A stretch of DNA of 64,000 nt, taken from contig NZ_JAFCKF010000001.1 in NCBI RefSeq assembly GCF_018130545.1, positions 930,001-994,000 of the forward strand, in the 5' to 3' direction. Position 1 is the stretch's first letter. Each line of letters begins with the position of its first letter. Both the position numbers and the translations under genes were made by a program. Positions 43,358 to 52,731 of the stretch are shown here, one piece after another. Under the pieces are notes generated by a model. It had not been told where the DNA came from. It searched no databases and saw nothing but the letters and a program-made list of their open reading frames with translations. Source of the DNA: Bradyrhizobium tropiciagri (GTDB lineage Bacteria; Pseudomonadota; Alphaproteobacteria; Rhizobiales; Xanthobacteraceae).

Positions 43358-45229
43358 CTAGACTGACGTGATCACCGATGCCGGTGGCACCGGCGCATAG
43401 AGCGCTTCGATGATGTCGGTGCGATGCTCCAGCACCGCGCGCTGGTTGATCGAGCCCTTGTCGGTGACCTCGCCGCGATCGATCGACAGCGGTGTGTCGA
43501 GCAGGATTGCCCGTGCGATCCGTGTCGACGATCCGGTGGCGCCGGCCAGGACCCGCGCGAAACGTTCGCGGAAGGCTGCACGCACCAGCGGATCATTGGC
43601 AGCGGCCGCGATGTCGTTGGCCGCAAGCTGCGGATTGATCAGGCGGCAGCCATCGAGATCGAGGATCACGATCGCAGCAAGCTCGTCGCGGTTGAGGCCC
43701 GCGATCACGACGTCGCGCACCAGCGGCGCGCAGGTGCCGACGAAGCGCGCCCGCAATGGACCAACGCTGACCCAGGTGCCGCTCGCCAGCTTGAAATCCT
43801 CGGCGATACGGCCGTCGAAATCGAAACCGGCGTCGAGATCGCTGGCGTTGGCAGGCTTCAACGCGTCACCGAACTTGTAGAAGCCCTCCTCATCGAATGC
43901 CTTGGCCGTCAACTCGGGCTGCCGCCAGTAGCCCGGCGTTACATTCGGCCCTTTGGCGCGCACCTCGAGCTTGCCGTTGTTGGGGACCAGCTTCGCGTCA
44001 TTGCCCGACACCGGAAGCCCGACATGGCCGGAGCGGCTGGTATCGGGCCGCACCGACATGAAGAACGGCGAGGTCTCGGTGGCGCCGAGGCCGGTCAGCA
44101 TGGGCACACGATAGCCCTTCTCCTGCACGGCGAGCGCATCGAGGCTGTTCCAGACGAACGGCGACAGCGCGGCGCCGGAGAAGAACATCGCGTGCAGCCG
44201 GTGGAAGAATTTCGTCCGCAAGGCGCCGTCCTCGCGCAGATAGGGCAACAGCGCTTCATAGCCCTTGGGCACGTTGAAATAGACCGTCGGCGAGATCTCG
44301 CGCAGGTTTCGCACGGTCTCCTCGATGCCGCCGGGCATCGGCTTGCCCTCGTCGAGATACATCGAGCCGCCGTTGAACAGCGTCAGTCCGACATTGTGGT
44401 TACCACCAAACGTGTGATTCCACGGCAGCCAGTCGACGATGACGGGCGGCTCGTCCTTGAGGAACGCCAGCGTCTCGCGCAGCATCACCTGGTTGGCGCA
44501 GATCATGCGCTGGGTGTTGATGACGGCCTTGGGATTGCCGGTCGAGCCTGAGGTCAGCAGGAATTTCGCGATCGTGTCCGGACCGATTGCCGCGTTGATC
44601 GCGTCGAGACGCGGGTCTTCCGGCGTCGCCATCAGGCCGGCGAGCCGCGTCACGTCGCGGCTGGGCACCGTGCCGCGGCTTGCCGCGATCTCGACATCGG
44701 GGCCGACATTGGCGCGCAGCGCGTCGGCGAATTTGTCGGCATCGTCGACGAAAACAAGCCCGGGTGTCAGCAGCTTGATGACAAAGCTGAGCTTGCCGTA
44801 GTCGCGCGACACCAGCGAATAGGCCGGCGACACCGGACAGAACGGAATGCCGGCATAGAGCGCGGCGAGTGCGATCAGCGCGTGATCGATCGAATTGCCG
44901 GACAGGATGACGATCGGCCGCTCGGCCGACAATCCGCGTGCGATCAGCGCCGAGGCAATGCACCGCACAGCTTCATGCAATTGCGCGTAGGTGATCTGCC
45001 GCCAGCCGCCGCCGGCAGCACGCTCGGCCATGAACACGCGGTTCGGCTCGGCCTTCGCCCAGTGATGCAGGCGGTCGGTGAGGCGAACCGGAAAGTCGAC
45101 GAGGCCGACTTTCGGACGGAGATAGATGGTGCCGTCGTCGCGGCGCTCGACGGTAACGTCGGGATTGCCGAACGAGATCGGGCGCAACGGATGCGCGCTC
45201 GCAGTGGACGCAGGCGACGTGGCATTCAT
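43358..45229 (-). CDS. fcs: feruloyl-CoA synthase-like aryl-CoA ligase
   Basis: 623 residues, ANL superfamily of the feruloyl-CoA synthase type. The start is VERRDDGTIYLRPKVGLVDFPVRLTDRLHHWA, followed by KFLLTSGSTGNPKAVINTQRM (adenylate P-loop) and VDWLPWNHTFGGNHNVGLTLFNGG. The motif TGLGATETSPFF and the long C-terminal domain with SSTRIARAILLDTPLSIDRGEVTDKGSINQ complete it. The enzyme activates ferulate, coumarate or caffeate with CoA. The start at 45229 overlaps the crotonase stop (ATGA); a longer upstream frame runs inside the crotonase gene and is rejected. Confidence 0.9.
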   Translation of the reverse strand: MNATSPASTASAHPLRPISFGNPDVTVERRDDGTIYLRPKVGLVDFPVRLTDRLHHWAKAEPNRVFMAERAAGGGWRQITYAQLHEAVRCIASALIARGLSAERPIVILSGNSIDHALIALAALYAGIPFCPVSPAYSLVSRDYGKLSFVIKLLTPGLVFVDDADKFADALRANVGPDVEIAASRGTVPSRDVTRLAGLMATPEDPRLDAINAAIGPDTIAKFLLTSGSTGNPKAVINTQRMICANQVMLRETLAFLKDEPPVIVDWLPWNHTFGGNHNVGLTLFNGGSMYLDEGKPMPGGIEETVRNLREISPTVYFNVPKGYEALLPYLREDGALRTKFFHRLHAMFFSGAALSPFVWNSLDALAVQEKGYRVPMLTGLGATETSPFFMSVRPDTSRSGHVGLPVSGNDAKLVPNNGKLEVRAKGPNVTPGYWRQPELTAKAFDEEGFYKFGDALKPANASDLDAGFDFDGRIAEDFKLASGTWVSVGPLRARFVGTCAPLVRDVVIAGLNRDELAAIVILDLDGCRLINPQLAANDIAAAANDPLVRAAFRERFARVLAGATGSSTRIARAILLDTPLSIDRGEVTDKGSINQRAVLEHRTDIIEALYAPVPPASVITSV

Positions 45230-46020
45230 GTCGGCTTCACCTTGGCGGTCTTGCGATCCAGAAACGCGCGGATCCGCTTCTTGGCTTCCTTGTCGCTCTG
45301 CGCCACCGTCGCCATCAGCGATTCCATCAGGAGGCCGGTCTGCGGATTGGCCTCGGCGATCATCGGCAGCGCCTGCAACACGGCAAAGTTGGTCAGCGGC
45401 GCATTGGCGGCGACGCGCTCGGCAAGCTCCAGCGCCTTCGGCAACGCCCCGTCGGCCTCGGTCAGATATTGCGAGAAGCCGTAGGCGGCGCCCTCGGTCG
45501 CCGAATAGACGCGGCCGGTCAGCATCATGTCCGCCATCCGGGGCACGCCGATCAGGCGCGGCAGCCGCACCGATCCACCACCGCCGACGAAGATGCCGCG
45601 CTGGCCCTCGGGTAGCGCGAAATAGGCCGACGGCTCGGCGACCCGGATATGCGCGGCGCAGGCCAACTCCAGCCCGCCGCCGATCACCGCGCCCTTCAGC
45701 GCGGCGATGACAGGTACGCGGCAATACTGGATGCGGTCGAACACGCGATGCCACATCTGGGAATGCACCAGGCCCTCGGTGGCGTCGCGCTCGGTCAGTT
45801 CGGAGAGATCGAGGCCGGACGAGAAGTGGTCACCGACGCCGTGGATGACGATAGCGCCGACATCGTCGGGGATCGCGGAAAAGCAGTCCCGCAGCGCCAG
45901 GATGATGCCGTCATTGAGCGCATTGCGCTTGGCAGGCCGGTTGAGCCCGACCGTCAACACCGCCCCGCGCGTCTCGATCCTGAGCAGCGAGGCGTCACCC
46001 GCGTCGGCAGCGTTTCCCAT
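45226..46020 (-). CDS. enoyl-CoA hydratase/isomerase (crotonase) family protein
   Basis: 264 residues. VLTVGLNRPAKRNALNDGI is followed by GDHFSSGLDLSEL and LKGAVIGGGLELACAAHIRVA (oxyanion hole). FALPEGQRGIFVGGGGSVRLPRLIG carries the second acidic site. C-terminal region LNDRK-type helices end DKEAKKRIRAFLDRKTAKVKP. In the operon with an aryl-CoA ligase it should hydrate an aryl-enoyl-CoA. Whether it also cleaves (feruloyl-CoA hydratase/lyase, ECH) cannot be read directly. The presence of an SDR and thioesterase next door favours the beta-oxidative version. It is the first gene, 24 bases past an operator-like palindrome. Confidence 0.88.
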   Translation of the reverse strand: MGNAADAGDASLLRIETRGAVLTVGLNRPAKRNALNDGIILALRDCFSAIPDDVGAIVIHGVGDHFSSGLDLSELTERDATEGLVHSQMWHRVFDRIQYCRVPVIAALKGAVIGGGLELACAAHIRVAEPSAYFALPEGQRGIFVGGGGSVRLPRLIGVPRMADMMLTGRVYSATEGAAYGFSQYLTEADGALPKALELAERVAANAPLTNFAVLQALPMIAEANPQTGLLMESLMATVAQSDKEAKKRIRAFLDRKTAKVKPT

Positions 46021-46043
46021 GGCGTTATTGTTTCCTGGTTAGA

Positions 46044-46064
46044 ATAGTTATGTTTTATAACTAT
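46044..46064. promoter_or_regulatory. perfect palindromic operator before the aryl-CoA operon
   Basis: ATAGTTAT (46044-46051) and ATAACTAT (46057-46064) are exact inverted 8-mers around GTTTT, 24 bases upstream of the crotonase start. The form fits a MarR-family site overlapping the promoter. Confidence 0.6.
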
Positions 46065-46114
46065 CATCGCAGGAGTCAAGACGGGTGCGGCGGCAGAGTA
46101 CGCGACACACTTTC

Positions 46115-46275
46115 ACCCTCCCCTGGAGGGGGAGGGTCGGTTCGCATGGATCGAAAGCGGAATGTGAACCGGGGTGGGGTGACAGTCCCACCGCCCGAAC
46201 AGTGCCCGTGTGGAGAGATCACCCCACCTCGCCGCGCATTTCATGCGCGTCGATCCTCCCCCTCCAGGGGAGGAT
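46115..46275. repeat. extragenic inverted repeat, GGAGGGG type
   Basis: ACCCTCCCCTGGAGGGGGAG...GGTCG on the left faces CGATCCTCCCCCTCCAGGGG...AGGAT on the right. It fills most of the gap between the DUF3237 gene end and the crotonase start. No coding frame is credible here. Confidence 0.7.
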
Positions 46276-46287
46276 GGCAGCGCAAGC

Positions 46288-46749
46288 TCACAGCACCTGA
46301 TGCACGTCGATCACGACGCGGTCGGCGTGGCGGGCGGCGGAGGCGATGAAGATGTGCTCCATCAGCCAGCGGTACTTCTCGGCGCCGGTTTCGAATTTCG
46401 GCACGGTGCGGAAATAGATCAGCTTCGGATCGACCGGCTCGCCGCGCTTGAGCTTCTGCAACAGCTCGACCGGCCCGAACCGGATGCCCTTGTTCTCGAC
46501 ATAGACGACGGCGCCGTCGTCGGTCTCGAAGGCATATTTCGCCTCCAGCTCGATCAGCTCGTTGGGCCGGATGATCTGGAAGTCGGCACCGAAGGCAAGC
46601 ACCTTGCCATTGATCCCCTCGCCTTTCACCTCGCCGCCGATGATCGGAATGATGCGGCGGACGCCGGTGCCGATATCGCCGGCGGACGTCACCTCGGCGA
46701 TTCGGGCTGTGATGGTGAAGACGTATTTGGTCTGGATTTCGGGGTTCAT
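46288..46749 (-). CDS. DUF3237 domain protein
   Basis: 153 residues. It reads IQTKYVFTITARIAEVTSAGDIGTGVRRIIPIIGG and KVLAFGADFQIIRPNELIELEAKYAFETDDGAVVYVENKG, then a C-terminal YFRTVPKFETGAEKYRWLMEHIFIASAARHADRVVID. This matches the small beta-barrel DUF3237 family of unknown function, often found next to aromatic or TRAP transport genes. The start is four bases past the DctM stop, so it is the last gene of the TRAP operon. Confidence 0.87.
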   Translation of the reverse strand: MNPEIQTKYVFTITARIAEVTSAGDIGTGVRRIIPIIGGEVKGEGINGKVLAFGADFQIIRPNELIELEAKYAFETDDGAVVYVENKGIRFGPVELLQKLKRGEPVDPKLIYFRTVPKFETGAEKYRWLMEHIFIASAARHADRVVIDVHQVL

Positions 46750-46753
46750 ATGC

Positions 46754-48064
46754 CTAACCTATCATGCGCTGCGGCAGCCATGTCGCGAGCAGCGGGAACA
46801 GGATCAGGATCACCAGCCGGATCAGATCGGTGATCACGAACGGCAGCACGCCGACAAAGATTGTCGACATGTTGACGTCCTTGATCACGCTCTTGATCAC
46901 GAACACGTTCATGCCAACCGGCGGATGGATCAGGCCAAGCTCGACCGTCATGACGATGATGATGCCGAACCAGATCGGATCGAAGCCGAGCGCGGTGACC
47001 ACCGGAAACACGATCGGCACGGTGAGGATCACCATCGCCATCGCATCCATCAGGCAACCGAGCACGAGATACATCAGCAGGATCAGCGCCAGCACGCCAT
47101 AGGGACCGATACCGAGCCCGGTGAGAAATTCGGTGACGTGCTGCGGCGTCTGGGTGATGGTGAGGAAATAGCCGAAGCAGAGCGCGCCGATCAGCACGGT
47201 GAACACGGCAGCCGCGGTGCGCGTCGCCTGCAGCAGCGATTGCAGGATGCCGTCCTTGGTCAGCTTGCCGCGGAGGATGCCGATGATGAAGGCACCGACC
47301 GCGCCGACCGCGCCGGCTTCGGTGGGGACGAAGAAGCCGCCATAGAGGCCGCCGATCACGAACAGGAACAGCAGCAGCGGCGACCAGACGTCGCGCATCG
47401 CCATTGCGCGCTCGCCCCACGACGCCTTCTTGCCCGCCGGCAGGAAGCCCGGCCGGGTCACGCCGATGATGCCGATCGTGATCATGTGCATCATGATCGC
47501 GAGCAGGCCCGGCACCACGCCCGCGATGAACAGCTTGCCGATGTCCTGCTGGGTGATGATGCCGTAGACCGCGAGCACCGTCGACGGCGGCAGCATTGCG
47601 CCAAGCGTGCCGCCGACCGCGATCACGCCGGTCGAGAACGATTGCGGATAGCCGAAGCGGCGCATCTCGGGATAGGCCACCGCCGAGAAGGTTGCGGCGG
47701 TCGCGACCGACGAGCCTGAAATAGCGGCGAACCCGCCGCAAGCTGCAATGGTCGCGATGCCGAGCCCGCCCTTCCAATGGCCGACGAAGGTATTGGCGGC
47801 GCGGAACAGCTCGCGGCTGATGCCCGAGACGGACACGAAAGCGCCCATCAACAGGAACATCGGGATCACGCCGAAGGAATAATCCGTCACCGTACGCATC
47901 GTGGTCTGGCCGACCAGCTTCAGCGCCGGCGCAAAGCCGGTGAGGTAGCCGAAGCCGGTGATGCCGACGAGGCCCATCGCCATGCCGACGGGAACACGCA
48001 ACAACATCAGCACGAACAGGCTGACAAAGCCGATGACGGCAACGGCCTCGGGACTCAGATCCAT
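46754..48064 (-). CDS. dctM: TRAP transporter large permease, DctM type
   Basis: 436 residues, about twelve membrane helices. LRVPVGMAMGLVGITGFGYL and DYSFGVIPMFLLMGAFVSVSG are near the start. The conserved stretch AACGGFAAISGSSVATAATFSAVAYPEMRRFGYP carries the sodium/substrate loop. It ends MTVELGLIHPPVGMNVFVIKSVIKDV. It imports organic acids driven by an ion gradient, with DctQ and the binding protein DctP. The start is six bases past the DctQ stop. Confidence 0.94.
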   Translation of the reverse strand: MDLSPEAVAVIGFVSLFVLMLLRVPVGMAMGLVGITGFGYLTGFAPALKLVGQTTMRTVTDYSFGVIPMFLLMGAFVSVSGISRELFRAANTFVGHWKGGLGIATIAACGGFAAISGSSVATAATFSAVAYPEMRRFGYPQSFSTGVIAVGGTLGAMLPPSTVLAVYGIITQQDIGKLFIAGVVPGLLAIMMHMITIGIIGVTRPGFLPAGKKASWGERAMAMRDVWSPLLLFLFVIGGLYGGFFVPTEAGAVGAVGAFIIGILRGKLTKDGILQSLLQATRTAAAVFTVLIGALCFGYFLTITQTPQHVTEFLTGLGIGPYGVLALILLMYLVLGCLMDAMAMVILTVPIVFPVVTALGFDPIWFGIIIVMTVELGLIHPPVGMNVFVIKSVIKDVNMSTIFVGVLPFVITDLIRLVILILFPLLATWLPQRMIG

Positions 48065-48070
48065 GGTCGT

Positions 48071-48637
48071 CTACTCCGCCGTCTTGATCTTGGCATCGTG
48101 GATATCTTCCGGATGGAAGATCAGGCGGTAGGTGCGGATCGCGATCAGCAGCACGGCGGAGACGTCGCCGATCCACGACACCAGGAAGAACGGCCAGACC
48201 GGCACGCCGAGATCCATGGTGACGATGTGGCTGTTCCTGGTGTCGATCACCTTGTCGACCAGCGTGTAGGTCTGCACGCTCACCACGAACAGCAGCACCA
48301 ACGTTGCGAAGATGTCGATCCAGCGCTGGTGGCGCGGCGAGGCATTGGCCCAGACCAGATCCACCGTGATGTGGGTGCCACGATAGCTGGTCGCGGCGAT
48401 GCCCCAGAAGATCAGGATGCCGAGCAGGAACTGGCCGAAATTATAATAGTCGGGGATGGTCACCGAGAAGAACTTGCGCATGAACACCGCGGTGAAGGTG
48501 TTGAGCGCGACGACGCCGACGAAGAAGGCCGCCACCCATTCGATCGAATCGATGAAGCGGTCCATGACATTCTTGCGCGCCGGCTCGGGTGGACCGGTGA
48601 TCGCGCCGTCTTGGGAAACTTCGGAATTGGCAGCCAT
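48071..48637 (-). CDS. dctQ: TRAP transporter small permease, DctQ type
   Basis: 188 residues from ATG 48637. After a hydrophilic N-terminus come four helices with the family pattern: VVALNTFTAVFMRKFFSVTIPDYYNFGQFLLGILIFWGIAATSYRGTHITVDLVW, and later VWPFFLVSWIGDVSAVLLIAIRTYRL. An ATG five codons earlier is possible. It lies between the DctP and DctM genes, separated from DctP by a palindromic repeat (48658-48744). Confidence 0.92.
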   Translation of the reverse strand: MAANSEVSQDGAITGPPEPARKNVMDRFIDSIEWVAAFFVGVVALNTFTAVFMRKFFSVTIPDYYNFGQFLLGILIFWGIAATSYRGTHITVDLVWANASPRHQRWIDIFATLVLLFVVSVQTYTLVDKVIDTRNSHIVTMDLGVPVWPFFLVSWIGDVSAVLLIAIRTYRLIFHPEDIHDAKIKTAE

Positions 48638-48657
48638 GGCTCGATATCCCACCCCGC

Positions 48658-48744
48658 GTCATGGCCGGGCTTGTCCCGGCCATCCACGTCTTCGTTACCG
48701 TTTGGCAGTAAGGCGTGGATGCCCGGGACAAGCCCGGGCATGAC
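48658..48744. repeat. extragenic palindromic repeat (GTCATGGCCGGGCTTGTCCCGG family)
   Basis: GTCATGGCCGGGCTTGTCCC...CCATCCACG is mirrored by CGTGGATGCCCGGGACAAGC...GGGCATGAC. It lies between dctP and dctQ, where it could set their expression ratio by protecting or processing the mRNA. The 16941-17013 element is related. Confidence 0.85.
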
Positions 48745-48768
48745 GACCTCGTTTGCCTCGGCAGCGCC

Positions 48769-49791
48769 TTAAATCCCCGCCCCGTACTTCTTCAGCGTGG
48801 CCTGCAGATCGGCGTCGATCTTTTCCGCATCGCCGCCAGCCTTCTTCACGGCCTCGGCCCAGCTGTCGTGCAGCGGCTTGACCGCCTTCTTCCACTCGGC
48901 GAGCTGATCCGGGGTCAATGGATAGACCTCGTGGCCTTGCAGCGCCTTCATCTTGGTGCGGCCGTTGGCTTCGAAATCGGTCCAGGGATCGGTGACCTTG
49001 GACGCCCATTCCGGCGTGCAGTGATCGTCGATCACCTTCTTCTGGGCATCCGACATCGAATTATATTTGGCGAGGTTCATGTTGTAGGTAAACACCGTCG
49101 TATAGAGCGGCACGTCCATGTGATACTTCACCACTTTGTCGATGCCGAACAGGAAGATCGAGCCCCAGGGGAAGGTGATCTCGTCGGCCACGCCACGCTC
49201 GATCGCGTCGCGCGATTCCGGCGCGGAGGCCTGCACGTTGGTGCCGCCGAACATCTTGACCATCTCGCCGATCGTGCTCTGCGCGGGACGCACCTTGACG
49301 CCGGAGAGGTCGCTCGGCAGCACGATCTTCTTCTTGCCGTGCAGCGCGCCCGGATCGTGGATGAAGGCGAAGCACAGCTTGGTGTCCTTCATCTCGGTCG
49401 GCGCATATTTGTGGTACCATTCGTTTAGCGCCAGCGTGCCCTTCTTGCCGTCGGAGAACACGAATGGCAGCTGGCCGGCGGCGGCGATCGGGAAGCGGCC
49501 GGGCTGATAGCCGGGATTGACGTAGGTGACGTCGGCGATGCCGTCGCGCGCCATGTCGTAATGGTCGAATGCCTTGCCGAGCTGCTCGGACGGAAACACG
49601 GTGACCTTGATGGTGCCGCCCGATGCCTTCTCGATGTCGGCAGCCCAGGCCTGCGTCGCCGGCACCAGCGGATGCGCCGGCGGCACCCACAGCGACACTT
49701 TGAGATTGACGGTCTTGTCCTGCGCCACGGCAGGTACTGCGGCCGGCACGATGGCGGCTGCCATCAGCAGCGCCAACACACTTTTCCTCAT
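48769..49791 (-). CDS. dctP: TRAP transporter substrate-binding protein, DctP type
   Basis: 340 residues. Signal MRKSVLALLMAAAIVPAAVPAVA, then KVSLWVPPAHPLVPATQAWAADIEKASGGTIKVTVFPSEQLGKAFDHYD, the canonical DctP opening. SGVKVRPAQSTIGEMVKMFGGTNVQ contains the conserved Arg that holds the ligand carboxylate. ERGVADEITFPWGSIFLFGIDKVVKYHMD follows. The ATG at 49791 (AGGAGG seven bases upstream) is preferred over the GTG at 49794. First gene of the TRAP operon and divergent from pobA; an aromatic carboxylate is a plausible ligand. Confidence 0.93.
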   Translation of the reverse strand: MRKSVLALLMAAAIVPAAVPAVAQDKTVNLKVSLWVPPAHPLVPATQAWAADIEKASGGTIKVTVFPSEQLGKAFDHYDMARDGIADVTYVNPGYQPGRFPIAAAGQLPFVFSDGKKGTLALNEWYHKYAPTEMKDTKLCFAFIHDPGALHGKKKIVLPSDLSGVKVRPAQSTIGEMVKMFGGTNVQASAPESRDAIERGVADEITFPWGSIFLFGIDKVVKYHMDVPLYTTVFTYNMNLAKYNSMSDAQKKVIDDHCTPEWASKVTDPWTDFEANGRTKMKALQGHEVYPLTPDQLAEWKKAVKPLHDSWAEAVKKAGGDAEKIDADLQATLKKYGAGI

Positions 49792-49841
49792 CACGTCTCC
49801 TCCTCTCCAGGACGGCGGGCTTCGTGCCCGGTCTCATTACT

Positions 49842-49857
49842 TAACATGTTATCTAAT
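49842..49857. promoter_or_regulatory. operator-like motif between dctP and pobA
   Basis: TAACATGTTA (49842-49851) is a perfect 10-base palindrome. It overlaps TATCTAAT (49850-49857), the same core as the direct repeat at 37013-37046. A second AT-rich imperfect palindrome, AACTGTTATATGATATAGTT, lies at 49968-49987, near pobA. Confidence 0.45.
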
Positions 49858-50034
49858 TCGCGGACGTTTTCAAGACGAAATCCGCGTGGCGGACGCTGCG
49901 TCGCACCCGCCCCTCCTCCATCTCGCGCTGCGGCGAAGGACCTTTCCCCCGCAAATCCGCCTTGCCAAAACTGTTATATGATATAGTTGCCTTGGCAAGT
50001 TGACGGCGTTCGCCGAGTGCGGGCGCCCGGATAA

Positions 50035-51231
<1,197 letters not shown>

Positions 51232-51246
51232 GCAGGATCCGAGCCA

Positions 51247-51328
51247 CGTAGGGTGGGCAAAGCAACAGCGTGCCCACCATCACGGGCACAGCGCTTGATG
51301 GTGGGCACGGGCGCAAACGCGCCTTTGC
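51247..51328. repeat. extragenic palindromic repeat (GGGTGGGCAAAG family)
   Basis: CGTAGGGTGGGCAAAGC...GTGCCCACCATC is matched by GATGGTGGGCACGGGCGC...GCCTTTGC. It lies after pobA and is related to the element at 40686-40783. The remaining bases to 51504 hold no gene that I can support. Confidence 0.75.
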
Positions 51329-51504
51329 GCAGCTCGCCGCGCATTAAGAGAAACCGACGTCGGCTACGAACTACCGGCGTGACCGGCCGGCGCATTGGTG
51401 CTTTCAAACACGTCAGCAAATACCGTTTAAAACTTTGTAGGTGGTGAAACCGTCGTCGACATCGCGTTCAATGGCGTCAACCCAACGCCATAAGCGAGAT
51501 TCAG

Positions 51505-51960
51505 ATGACCACCGATACGCAAGTCGCTCCCGACATTCCCCAGGACATCCCTCACGGTTTCGAGCCGCTGTTCCGCAAGAGCCCGCTGACCGAGCCCTGG
51601 GAGCCGCTCTACCAGAAGAAGACCGAAAGGTCCGTCATCATCGGTCTCCGCTTGGCGAGGCCGCACACCAACGGCCGTGGCCTGATCCATGGCGGGCTGA
51701 TTGCGGCCCTTTCCGACAACGCGATGGGCTATAGCTGCGGTCAGGCGACCGGCTGGACCACCTCGTATGTGACGATCTCGCTGACAGTCGATTTCGTCGG
51801 CTCCGCGAATGTCGGGCAGTGGCTCACGATCGAGAGCGATGTGATCAAGACCGGCAGCACGATCTGCTTCGCGCAGAGCCTGATCAAGGCCGACGGCGTC
51901 ACGATCGCGCGCGCCAGCGGCACCTTCCGCGTGGTGCCGAAGAAGCCGCCCGCGGCTTGA
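51505..51960 (+). CDS. PaaI family hotdog thioesterase
   Basis: 151 residues. The hotdog core is RPHTNGRGLIHGGLIAALSDNAMGY, with the catalytic-side His-Gly-Gly helix. TSYVTISLTVDFVGSANVGQWLTIESDVIKTGSTICFAQSLI then gives the long central strands, and IARASGTFRVV ends the fold. PaaI-type enzymes hydrolyse aromatic or medium-chain acyl-CoA. The substrate is unknown. The gene shares direction with pobA but is separated by a 273-base gap holding a repeat, so co-transcription is doubtful. Confidence 0.9.
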   Translation: MTTDTQVAPDIPQDIPHGFEPLFRKSPLTEPWEPLYQKKTERSVIIGLRLARPHTNGRGLIHGGLIAALSDNAMGYSCGQATGWTTSYVTISLTVDFVGSANVGQWLTIESDVIKTGSTICFAQSLIKADGVTIARASGTFRVVPKKPPAA

Positions 51961-52098
51961 GGTGCTCTCGAGTGGATCGCACGGCTTGCCGCGGCAAACA
52001 GAAAGGCAAATCCCGCAACATCTCTTCACATCGCCGCCACATCTCGACGACCGAGCGTAGGTAGGGTCAGCCGCATTTGCGATTCGGAGACCGACCTA

Positions 52099-52614
52099 AT
52101 GTCTTGGAAGTTGTCTTGGAAATGGCCTTGGAAATTTTCGATCGTGCGAAACAGCATGGCGGCGTGCTTCGCACTGATGAGTTCGAACCCGTCGTTTGCG
52201 GCGACCAATCTGGACAATCTGGCGGGTGGTTGGTCCGGATCCGGCTCGATGAAGCCCTCGAACGGGACCTGGGAGAAGGTCCGCTGCAAGGTCGCCTACA
52301 ACGTCACCAAGCCGGGCAAGTCGATCAGCCTGGATCTCCGCTGCGCTAGCGATGCCTACAAGATGTCGCTGTCCGCAAACATCGATCAGAACGGCACCCA
52401 GCTTTCCGGCAACTGGTTCGAGAGCGAGTACCGGCAGGGCGGCAAAATCTCCGGGACCAACTCCGACGGCCTGATCGAGGCGCGCATCGAGGGCGAGACC
52501 GTGGCCGCGCTGGTGACGATCCGAACCAAGGGCGACCATCAGTCGTTTGTGATGGAGGCGCCCGGCTCCTGGTTGTCTCAGGTCACGATCGAACTGAACA
52601 AGGACGCCAAATGA
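52099..52614 (+). CDS. exported hypothetical protein with Trp-Lys repeat N-terminus
   Basis: 171 residues. The first residues read MSWKLSWKWPWKF, encoded by a near-perfect nine-to-twelve-base DNA repeat (tcTTGGAAnt). A hydrophobic segment ending SSNPSFA follows and looks like a signal peptide with cleavage before ATNL. The mature ~135 residues are beta-rich, with GGWSGSGSMKPSNGTWEKVRCKVAYNV and later CASDAYKMSLSANIDQNGTQLSGNW. This resembles small lipocalin-like or avidin-like secreted domains of rhizobia, but I cannot name the family. Confidence 0.75.
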   Translation: MSWKLSWKWPWKFSIVRNSMAACFALMSSNPSFAATNLDNLAGGWSGSGSMKPSNGTWEKVRCKVAYNVTKPGKSISLDLRCASDAYKMSLSANIDQNGTQLSGNWFESEYRQGGKISGTNSDGLIEARIEGETVAALVTIRTKGDHQSFVMEAPGSWLSQVTIELNKDAK

Positions 52615-52627
52615 CGGGCCGCTTGAA

Positions 52628-52731
52628 CTAAAGCGCGATGAGATTGGGTTGAATCGTCATCACGCTTTAGCTCGTTGTTTGAGCATGATCTCTTCGAAAA
52701 AGCCGCTTCGCACTTTTCCGGATCATGCTTT
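52628..52731. repeat. extragenic repeat (AAAGCGCGATGAG / GAGCATGATC family)
   Basis: Two stem-loops: CTAAAGCGCGATGA...TCATCACGCTTTAG, then GAGCATGATCTCTTCG...TTCCGGATCATGCTTTAG. Such double elements are widespread between Bradyrhizobium genes. The right edge overlaps the LysR stop codon. Confidence 0.75.

Noticed and set aside
45230-45754. Upstream extension of the feruloyl-CoA synthase frame
   Set aside because: It lies inside the crotonase gene. The ATG at 45229 overlaps the crotonase stop in the usual coupled manner.
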